Below, one piece after another: positions 35,401-47,400 of a stretch of 64,000 nucleotides of DNA (its first letter is position 1; each line of letters starts with the position of its first letter). The stretch comes from Apostichopus japonicus (lineage: Eukaryota; Echinodermata; Holothuroidea; Aspidochirotida; Stichopodidae). Where the stretch lies: assembly GCF_037975245.1 (NCBI RefSeq), contig NC_092562.1, positions 31,002,554-31,066,553 of the forward strand, given 5' to 3'. The position numbers were made by a program, and so were the translations under genes. Below the pieces are notes generated by a model. It saw only the letters and a program-made list of their open reading frames with translations, was not told the DNA's origin and did not search any database.

Positions 35401-38400
35401 TTTTTTACCTGCAATGGACGATGGTATTTGGGACTTTTTTCTGACTAGTATTATTCCTCACAATTTTCAGGAAATCCAGAATTGGATCTAAGAATTCTGG
35501 AATTTTCATATCGCCCCAATCAGTGAAGTGAAAATGCTTAACTGTCCGGGATTCTCTTCCATGTTTCTAGGCAGGAAAAAATGCAATAAAAATATTAGTT
35601 TTATTGAGCTCTGAAATGTAATATTAGGAATTATTGAACATGTAAAGAAATCTCAAGAAAAGGCTGAGTCAATATCAAACAATTCGTATATCTCCATATG
35701 CTAGCAGTGTCATTGTGTGAAATTGCTGAAAAGTTAATTTTCTACTCTGCTTGGCTGCAGTGATGACGCAATTAACCAAACATATCTGTTTTTTGACCTA
35801 ACATTTAACTTTTGCCTGTTTTGCACCCATCTTTAAGCTTTATATATGCTAGTATTGTATGAATTTCTGTTAAACCTATGTACACATGCTAATAAGCAAC
35901 AGACAGTTAGAGATCCATTTTAGGAACTGATATGACCATTAACTACAGATAGCTAAATATCAGATCACAGTATAAAGGGGAGGTCTGATGTGGAGTATAA
36001 AAGACAAACAAACTTACCAAAGCAATGGTAAATATTCTGTAATCATACTGGAAATGTTCCTCCAGTTTTTCACATTTGACGAGTAAACCCCCGTAAATTG
36101 ATTCCTGGTCAGGCCAATACTTCAAACATACTTTCTGAGACGATTAAGAAGATGGGATTGAACGTTTTAGTGAAAAGGAATAATTGCTGTGAGTGGTGCA
36201 GATTCATCCACGAGAGCCTTTCTTCAACAAAAATATGATACACTTAAATGCTACAGAGTGTGACCACAACACCTCTCCCCCACCACATCTCCTATCCCAT
36301 GCAATGCACTTAGGAGTAAACACTGATCCTGGTCTTAGATTTAACAATCATACTTCAAGGTTGATGGTTTATACAGGTTACCAGGTTTACCTCACTAACA
36401 CCTGTTCTAATCTACAATAGACATTCAGCCCACCCACCTATTGACATTAGTAATAACTATGACCTTTGTGTCAGCATGGTAAGTAAATCTATTGTTCAAA
36501 TAGATTATACTTGCCTGCAGGAAAATGTGGCGGACCTACGTTTTCATAGCTATCACATTAACCATGGACACATTAACTATAACAAGATGCAGGCATACAG
36601 ACTTATAGGTTACAATAACATGGACATATATGAACCTTTTACAAGATGCATGTAGATAGAGCTATATGTCACACTAAAGATGGATATGTTAACTGTTACA
36701 AGATGCTGATATACAGACTTATAGGTTACATATAACATGGACATACATGAACCTTTTACAAGATGCAGTAGATAGAGCTATATGTCACACTAAAGATTGG
36801 TACATTAACTGTTACAAGATGCTGGTATACAGACTTATAGGTTACATATAACATGGACATACATGAACCTTTTACAAGATGCAGTAGATAGAGCTATATG
36901 TCACACTAAAGATTGGTACATTAACTGTTACAAGATGCTGATATACAGACATATAGGTTACATATAACATGGACATAAATGAACCTTTTACAAGATGCAG
37001 GTAGATAGAGCTATATGTCACACTAAAGATGGATATGTTAACTGTTACAAGATGCTGGTATACAGACTTATAGGTTACATATAACATGGACATACAAGAA
37101 CCTTTTACAAGATGCAAGTAGATAGAGCTATAGGTCACACTAAAGATGGATATGTTAACTGTTACAAGATGCTGGTATACAGACTTATAGGTTACATATA
37201 ACATGGACATACATGAACCTTTTACAAGATGCAGGTAGATAGAGCTATAGGTCACACTAAAGATGGATATGTTAACTGTTGCATTATGCTGGTATACAGA
37301 CTTATAGGTTACATATAACATGGACATACATGAACCTTTTACAAGATGCAGGTAGATAGAGCTAACTGTCACACTAAAGATGGATATGTTAACTGTTACA
37401 AGATGCTGGTATACAGACTTATAGGTTACATTTAACATGGACATACATGAGCCTTTTACAAGATGCAAGTAGATTGTATGTAATTTTAATTTCTAATACC
37501 TTCTTTCCGTCAATTAGCGATGTCAGCATGACAATTGTAGCAACATTCTCTTGCCAGACCATTTGCCAGAAATCAACTAAAGAAGCTTCATTGGGACCTA
37601 TTAATGTAGAACAGGTATAATTTTATCAAAATTTCTAATATTTCTGTGATTAACAAGGTCACTTAAAGACATACTTTCTTATGACAGTTTGACTTTAGTC
37701 ATTTCAAGGTTAATGCAATTAAAGGCAATTAAACAATGATTTGATAACTTCATTACTTTTCAATTAATGCAAAACATTTAGGGAATGTTTTCATTTGGAT
37801 TCAGAAAATCTGTGGTTAGGAGTTATAGTTCCTTGATGAATTTACTGTTCATATCAGAGAAATTAATTCTTGAAAGCTATACTTGTGTATTGCTGCCTGC
37901 AATCTTAGTTTTGTTTCCAACCGTTGGTACATTGCCTATAAAATCGAAGAAAGAGTGAACGAGTAACTTTCTACCAGTAAGAGATTGCTAACAGTCAAAT
38001 GTTGCAGGAGTTCTTACTTCTATATAGAGCTAGTTTTATCAGTTGCTTTACTTTTGAAATAAATTTTGCAGAAGTTTCTACCAGGTGCCACAGTCAACGC
38101 TAATAAAATAAAATCACTGCTAGAAAGAATTTGCAGGAAATTGTTCAAGACAAAAGGTAGAGACTTGTTGACTTAATTGTTCATAGTACTTAACTAACAA
38201 TAATGTAAAATGATGTGGTTTATGATACTGCATATATTTAGCTTTCCAATTGTAGCAGCTCTCACATGTTCATATTTAGCACTGATTTTATGAAGTCATG
38301 ATCACAGACAAAACCATGATTTTTTTTATTCTAAGTATTGCTGTAGGCTCTAGTGTCCACCTCATCGTCATCTCCATTGTTGGCCTCAATGTCAGCTCCA

Positions 38401-41400
38401 GTATCAGCTCTTAGGCTCAGCTCTGCTCATTAAAATATGTAGTCTTTGATTTAAAGCCCTTAAATAATAATGTCAGGCGCTGGTGTTAGTCTCAAATGTT
38501 GTGCCCAGTGTCAAGCAGCCCAAATGTTGTATGCTCATTGAAATATTTAGGCTCTAGATTAAGCCCTGACACATAAAAACATAAGTTTAGGTACAATCAA
38601 ACCCTGAAATGTGGTTTAGATGTCAGGGCCAAATCAACCCAGTCTATTTCGTTCAACCTCTATACGGTGTTAGTAAACCAGAAATACCAAACCCACGGAA
38701 CACTCCACTCAAAAACACTGCAAAACTGCAATTTTTAATAGGACAAGAGAATAATGATTCCATTTGTAGATTTGAGCCTGGAACCTTACAAACAACATCT
38801 TTTTTACTGAAATTACAGAGGTCCAAATTATAATTGGGAAATGGAAAAGCAGAGCTCTTTATGTGTTAGTATTTTATTCAGTGCACCCTTACAATTTTGC
38901 ACAAAAATTGTTAGTGACACCTTCACCACCCCAATGACCTTATGGAAACATACCTTGTGTTGCAATGAACTTTTTTGGGGCTTTGTAACCCTGAGAAAGC
39001 GAAATCAGAAACTTTAATCAGTTACTTGAGTTTCCCGGTTGAAGTAGTAACGCTGCAACATTGTTCAGGTTTAACAGAGTCTAAGCATTTATGTGTCATC
39101 ATAAAGATTGGCAATTAAATTTATAGTTCATATAAAGGTCTAATGTACAACAATTCTAACTAATATCTATTCATAAATAATTATTTTCTGTTGGCTGAAG
39201 TTGATTTCTTGGCAAACAGTTGGAAAACTTTATCCTCATAGCCAAGGGCGGCGGAAGCACTTTTAATCTAGGGGGGCACCAACGTCGAAGGGCACTTTGC
39301 AGAAATTCGATTGGACTGATGCAGCCTGATATTTAGTACCCTTTATAACTCTTATTGTATTATCTTATTTGCGTATACACATCACTCCATCATCGCTACC
39401 CCTACCCCTCAAGGAAACAATGCATACTAGCACTAAAATATCTAATGTGCAAATTGGGAAACAAGGAAAAAGACAAAATGAGGTGAAATCATTATAAAGT
39501 CCAAGTCCCTGCACACGCGATCGATACATGCATGAAAGCAAATGAAATATGTCAGAATACTGAAAGAAAAATAATTTTCTATGTTTTTTAAATGGTTAAA
39601 GTGATATTATTATGATCATTATTATTGTAACGACTTTGCCAATAATTCTAACCAATTTGGAAGGGTTATAACACGGCAAATGATTGTATGTTATTGGCAT
39701 GCGATGTAATAACCAATGCATGCCTATTTGCTATGCACATTAACATGCTGAACGCGCGCAGAGCGCGCGAAAAATTTTGGTAATATTTTTCGGGCAAGTC
39801 GTTACAGCCCCCCCCCCCCAATAAATTGGGCTTCTACCCCTGTGGTAGTTAACATTTAAAACTTCCCGAAATATTTCATTCGCCGTGGGTTTCGCTTTGT
39901 AAACTCTTTTTTTATTTTGAAATTTTTATGTAGAAAAAGGGCACATTTTTAACCTGAGGAAAAGTGGGGGGGCACGTGCCCCCTGTGCCCCCCCGGTTCC
40001 GCCGCCCTTGCTCATAGCATTTTGTATAACAAAAGATATAAATTTTTCGACTTTTGTGAAATTTTGTTAATGCATCTGGCATCAGCAGAATGGATGATAC
40101 CATCCAGGAAATTCTGCTGAGAACTGTATTTGTCTAACATATGTGAGAGTATCCATTATTTTAACTGTTTGGCTCCCCACAGCTCCTTTGGTTGTTGAGG
40201 GTTGGACACCCTGCAAAAAGTTTCCAACCAATGTTAAACTTTTACTTATTATCGGTGCTCGTAATCACATTCATGTGCATGATATACTTATCGATTCAGA
40301 AAACATTTGTTTTCACCTTTTATGTGACGATTTAAAGCTCTATGAGGTTAATATGTATTCCATTTGTATTCTTTCTAAGATTGACTTTTAGAGCTCGCCA
40401 GTGGGGAGCATAATATACAGTATATCAATAACCTTTACTCTGTCATATGTGTCACCCTATCTCCCTCCATGGGGGTCACTACAAGGACAACCTAACTACT
40501 CCATGCTAAACACATATTTCATTTCAAATAAGATGCATTTTGATGAAATGCTAAGTACAGGGAACCTTGGCAGCTGAGAAAACATTCAACTGAACCAGTT
40601 TTCAAGGATACATTCAACTAGAATATCATGATAGCATTACATTAGCAAATTAAGATTTAGTGACATTTGGCAGATTCATGAAAACTTGACAAGGTCAGAT
40701 TCAGTACTTATATCAAATACATGAGTCATTAATATAGTCTTAGGATAGGCCACATTGAATACTAAAATATGAGGCAGTGAGGCAGTGTAATAGTGTGATT
40801 ATGGATCACATTCAATATTTATCATATATGAGGCACTGATATGATGAGAGTATAGATCACATTCAATACTGACATCAATAAGAACATTGATATAGTCGAA
40901 GTATGGATCACATTCAACCTTACATTAATATGAAGCACTGATACAGTCTGCGGATGGATCACTTTAATATTTACATCAATATATGAGGCATTGATATAGT
41001 GTCAGTAGAGACCACATTCAATACTTACATCAATATGAAGCATTAATATACTGTAAGTATGGATCACATTCAATATTTACATCAATATATCTTGCATTAA
41101 TTAGTATAGTGTGATAATCCATCACTTTCAATACTTACATCAATATCTGATGAATTAATAGTGTGAGTATGGATCACTTTCAATGCTTACATCAATATGA
41201 AGCATTGATATACTGTGAGTATGGATCACATTCCATACGTCAATATCTGATGAATTAATATAGTGTGAGTATGGATCATGTTCAATACTTACATCAATAT
41301 ATGAGGCATTATGTAGTGTGAGTATGGATCACATTTAATACTTACATCAATGTAGGAGGCATTGTGTAGTGTGAGTATGGATCTCATTCAACACTTACAT

Positions 41401-44400
41401 CAATATATGAGGCATTGTGTAGCGTGAGTATGGATCACATTTAATACTTACATCAATGTAGGAGGCATTTATGTAGTCTGAGTGTGGACCATCAATTACT
41501 TGCTTCAGCATAACACGAGAATTGTCATCTGTGAATGGATAATTCAATGGAATTCAGTTCTGTTTAGCTTTTTCTTCACATGTACGAAACAGCTTTATGG
41601 TAGTAAGTACACATCATGGACACTTATGACCATTAAAGGAAAGAAAAAAATATCAACGGCGAAAAACATCGAAAAATTTGAGCAGAAGGATCAGACTTCC
41701 AACATTTAGCAGAAATAGTGCATACTGACTGTAAGAGAAGATATATACTGCAAAGCATTTGTACTGATTACAATCTACGTAGTTACACATTGTCTTTCTT
41801 GCAATTTGCTTAGCTGTCCTAGTAGGGCAAATGTAGGAATTAATGTTAAACGATTCCTCAAATGACCTTTGACCTCCATATAAAAACAAAACAAGAAAGG
41901 GTACTCACCACTTTCATTATGCCTTAATCCTCCTTAATCATTATGCCTCTGATCTCCACAAAAAGACAGTGGGCCTTTAAATATTTAAGATTGATCCACT
42001 GCCAAGTATGAAGCTGTTTATAATACTCTTAGAGTCTTGTGACTACTTTTGCAGATTTTGACCAGTTGACCTCAAGTGGCCTTTGATTCCAACCACTTTC
42101 AGGGAGGCTTTTGTACTCAATAAGTTTTCTGCATACCAAGTACAGAGCAGAGCATTATGTTTGGAATTCATAAAAATATTTCATTTAAGGTTAATCACTT
42201 TTTAAATTTCAAAATGAGTAGCCATATTATTCATTATTCAGCTGTGGGACAACACATTCAAAAACCAAAATTTTAATTTGGGCCACCGTGGACATCTCAA
42301 ATCCCAAACTGAATGGTGTGAAATGTACTGACCTGAATTTAAAAATTATGCAAATGTTCTCATACTCCCAACAATTAAAATGATTATTAGCCAGAAGTCC
42401 TTATTCAACTTACATGGAAGGATGTTTAGGTATCGATTCTTTGATTTGTTTTCTGGCTTTCCGGCTACAGTACACGGGTAGAGTTGATCTGTAGGTAATG
42501 TCTGGTGAAATGAATTCAATACAATAAAGATATTCAGTTTAATTGGTTACCACTGATAATTCAGCTTCTAAGTGGATGTACCCTCAGCAGCTTAGGGAAG
42601 ACTTGCAAATATTGGCTTGCAAATATTGACTTGCAAATATTGACTTGCAAATATAAACAACAAGCATACAAGAAATGGCTGTCATAGAATTCAGTCTTGG
42701 TGTGCGTTCAAGTATGTGTGTAAGTTTAAGCCATTGGACTGGTTGTCTGCAAAGCACCCAGTTTCAAATATTTGTCCTCTGCATTATCAGGTAGTATGTA
42801 CAGAGATCATATCTGATCAGTATACTCTTACACTAACCAGTAACTGCACATTAACAGATTACACTCCCAATTGTCACGTCAGAGGTCTCATCAAAATTTT
42901 AGATACAAGATTAAAGTTTTGAATGGGATTGTGTTTAAGTTTAAATACCTTAAATTCAGTAAAGAAATTATCTTTTCTGTTTTGTTTCTTCTGTTTGACA
43001 TAGATAACCAAGTCTGATATCCTGATTAGCTTGTCATCAATATCCGCATATTCTTCCGGCTCCCCTACACTGCTATTACTGTCAGTCTCGTGGGGGTTAT
43101 ATCCTGGATTAGTCACAAATCTGCTGCTAATTAGTTCTTTGAAAGAGAGTATAACCACTTTGAATTGTAAATTTAGCTATTATTGACAGGAATAGAATTT
43201 AAATCAGAAATCTCTACAATAGTTCAACTTTGTGTTTCAAAAACTGAGCTAGCCATCTACTCAGCTTAACACAAACCATTTATTTTATGGGATTGTTAGG
43301 TGATTTAAACATATGCAAAAGTAATTGTAATTCGAAAGACTGTAGTTGACTTAAAACATAGAAATGATCATTCATATGAAAGTAAAGAGTAGATTCTTTC
43401 ACTGATGTGTCCCCTTACACAGCTTAAAATCATAATCAATCATAATACACAGTTTAGCCTACACCTAATTATTTCAAATCACATATTACATGGCCAGATT
43501 ACATTTAATTTTTGAAACCTCATGATGGGACCAAAACCTTGGCCAAACATACAAGATCAAAATAGGAAATTTAAGTAACATATGTCTTGGATATATTTAA
43601 ATAACGATTCCTGAACAATTTTAGAGCTACTTGGTTATAAACATGTTGTGACTCTATTTCTGGGGAACTTGCATACTTTCAACATGTGGTCAAACAATTA
43701 ACTGAATACTGACATTATTACATTACTAATTGCAATTCACTTCAAGGCTGCATTTACTTGGTATTGACCTAGTCATTATCTGCTGTACAGTTGTATCACA
43801 GTTGTAAACAAACAAACCCATCAGAAGGATGCACCAAATGGATGCAAATGGAGTATATATATTACAACTTTATATCTGTGGGACACTAAATTTTCTATAC
43901 AAGGGCATATGATTAGGGACAACCAACCAGTTGCAGCAACATTAATCTCTTGAGATTGACTGAGGTGTGGCTAAGTATGTGTGATTTATACCAAACAAAT
44001 AACGCCTTTTACAACACAACTCAAAATACAGCTTTGAAGTATGAAATATATTTTTTTTACTTTGTACATTTGATATTGATATACACAAACATCTTTATAA
44101 CTTTCTCACCAACTGGAGAATGATGGTAGCTTCTAATTTTCTGTCTGAACAAACATCTGTAAAGATAATATTTAACGAAAGCATTGTGATAATGATATAA
44201 CATGAAGTATTGCCTAAGCATGCTCTTTCTTGTATTCTGAATTTTTTAAGTGTCTTGCATCTTTTAATAACTCTTCCCATCAGCCAATTTGTTTGTTCTA
44301 TAGATACAAGTTGTATAATAGTATATGTTGCTATGGAAACTGCTGATCAGAATGACCGTTACATCAGCTATACCATACAGGGTGTAGGTGTATGTGGAGG

Positions 44401-47400
44401 CAGGTGTTTAATGATTGAACCAGTTTTGTGATAGATATCTAGAACATGAAGCTTGTTTGAGGGTATTATACCAATAGAGTAGTGCACGTCTACCTGACAA
44501 GTTAACTGTGGACCTATTGAGGTGACATCTTTGGTGTGTTTTCATTCATCACTAGTTTTATAATTGTATGTTGAAGATATGGAAATAAAATATGGAATAT
44601 TTAAAAAGTTGGAGGATTTAAAGTAATTTAGACAATCATAATTGAACTGGAACCATTCCATGATGAGAACAGGATGGCATGTGGGTTGGCAAGTATGCTT
44701 ATCATACCTCTTATCATACCTCTAGCTCAAACTCAAAATTGTCATGATATAGATAACTTTGTATGAGACATGATTGTTCAATCTATCAGCTATCATATCA
44801 TATGGTGGGTAGCTAATGTCAGTTGAAAACTTCATTTGATGCTCTAGTGACATTGGAAGTGACAAATCTAGTGTGTAAGTCATTGTAGCTATGAATTGTG
44901 GTATGACTCCTACTCTTTATTTTCCTCTAACAGTTTTATTCTCTGTTAAGAAAATCAAGTTTGTTCTCTGGCAATTGATGTGTATAGAATCATTGCATTA
45001 ACAAAAAATTATATTGATGATGTATTGTTAGTAAAAATAACTTCAGTAACTTAATGTAAAGAAATATGAGCAATGTTTTAATGATCCATGTCAAGGAGTA
45101 TTTCTAGAGGCATATAGACAAAAACAATATTTATAGTAATAATCAGCAGTTATTTTTACAACGCTTTACGACCACAAATGTGGGAGAAGCCCGCAAGGGC
45201 TTATGGATTACAACTTACACGTCGGGTGGCTTCCAATTCAACACTTAACTCAAATTTTGGAATCTTTTCACTTTAGAAAGTCATTTCAGATCATGGGAAA
45301 ACCGTAGATTTCTCTTGGATGAAAAACCCACCTCACTATGACCCAGCCGGGAATCGAACCCCGAACCTCCCGATTGCTAAGCCTCATTGCTTCAAATGCC
45401 ACCGCCTTTATCCACTCGGCCACAGCACCATTTATAGATCCTATACTATACACAAATTCAACTCAACCATGAGCGTTATTGCTGCATACACTAACATAAC
45501 ACATAAACAAGAGAGAAATGAACTTGCTATGTGCTACTTATGCTAAACCATGAAAATGCAAACAATGTATGTTGCTATATGGTAGTGCAACTAAGACATT
45601 TCTATGTGCCATAAGTTAACTTAGTTTAACTGTACTGCATGTTTCAAATAAATTAGGACCACTCTCATACTAATGTCATTTTTTAACTTCCAGAAGGAAT
45701 CATGTAAAGTAGCTTTTACTAACTTTGAAAGCAAGAATTAATAAATAAAGTGCTCACCTTATCCAACATCCACAAAGTACTAAAAAAACAAGGATGAACA
45801 TGATCACGCTTAAGGGTACAGCTATAAAAGTCAGCAATGGAACTGTGGGGAAAAGAAAAGGTTGACAATATTTTTTAACTTATAACAAACAACTCTAAAA
45901 ACTAATTGACTCTTAAACACACATACACAAAACGGTCACACAGTGGAACGTATTTTCTCAAGGACAAGGGATGGATCATATAAAGCTACATAACAATTCC
46001 TGCACACACCTTGAATGCAGCACACCCACAATAACAGGTTATAATGAGCATGGTGAACACATGGATAAGCAGTTTGCTAACAGTTTTATTTTATTTATAT
46101 TTGTATTTATATCTGTCTATTAAAATTTCATTTGTCTATTTTCTCCACACCTTTCTGTCTTTGTCCTTTACAAGTTTATTCCCTACCCCCTAGTTTATTC
46201 CCTACCCCCTTCCCTTAATCCTCTCTTTGTCCCTCCACTGTTTATCTCATACCTCTCCTCTTGCCCTGTTGTTTTCTTTCTTTCGTCTCTCCATCCCTTG
46301 TCTACTAATCCCCTTACATCTATCTCTGTGTTCACCACACTCATTAACCTCTCTGTATTCTCTGCATGTTTTTGTCCCTTCTGTTACCGTTACTTGTCAT
46401 TTAGCCTCTGAAGAAGATCCTGCTAGGATCGAAACGTCAGACATATTCTCTTACACAGGCTCACTAGATGATAAACAGTTTGCTAACAGATTTATTTTTA
46501 TTTTTATTTAAAGTGGAAAAGTATCGACAATTCAGTTTCTTTTTGTATGCAATAACACAGTGAGTTACAAACCATTCATCAAGTTAGAGAAATCAATTCT
46601 TCATTCTCTCGGACTACACCTGAAAGTCAAATTCACTCCATTGATATACCATTTAAGCTGATTGTACTAACTTTAGATGTAAGATTGTCAGATTCTTGAG
46701 TTATTGATTTGGGCACAATTATAATGGCAAACATTGACTAATTTTACGCAATATAGAATGCAAATACCTCAAACAGGAAGTTCTATTATGCACAATAAAT
46801 GTTAAGTGAACATTCTATAAAACACTTTATAGTAAAATGTATTTAAAGACAAACTAACTAAAGTAGATCATCTTGGGACTTTGCAGTACCATGCAGTCAG
46901 TGTATATGGAGAGGCTATTACCTACTTGTTCTTAACACTGATTGATCACTTTCCTCAACTGCCAGGTAAGGAATCTGTCATTCACATCCAGGCTAGCATT
47001 ATCACTGTCACATTAGCATAGTCTGTTACATAATTTTTCAGTCAAAGTGTGTTAACTAACTAGCTCTTGCAGCTCTTAACTTGGTAATTGTTGGTATGCT
47101 TTCTTTATCTCTTCACTAGCTATGATTGACAGCAGTTTAGAATGATCAGGAACCATGTAAAGGTGATTAATTACCGCAAGAATGTGACTGACACTAAGAT
47201 GTAACAAACAATGATGAAACAAAACCACCCCAATCCAGTGGCGAAGCGTTCATACAGTCAGAGGAGGCGGTGCCCCCCCCCCCCCCCCCCGACGGACTCA
47301 AATGGACTGCTGGCGCCCTTTTCAGCTTTATGCCACTTTTTAATCATTCGCGATTATTGACTTTTTTTATTGCGCTCTCAAATACCTAAAGACATTTGTC

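Noticed and set aside
36872-37468. Minus-strand frame of 198 codons with 39-residue repeats
   Set aside because: It lies wholly in the 117-bp tandem array in an intron, with no domain and no splice sites in phase.
39912-40103. Minus-strand frame of 63 codons
   Set aside because: It covers the end of the hAT MITE and its G/C runs; no coding features.
45340-45431. tRNA gene (Ser/Leu-like) on the minus strand
   Set aside because: A and B boxes are present, but the acceptor stem does not close and the same body follows a second copy at 25.4 kb, so it is a SINE head.
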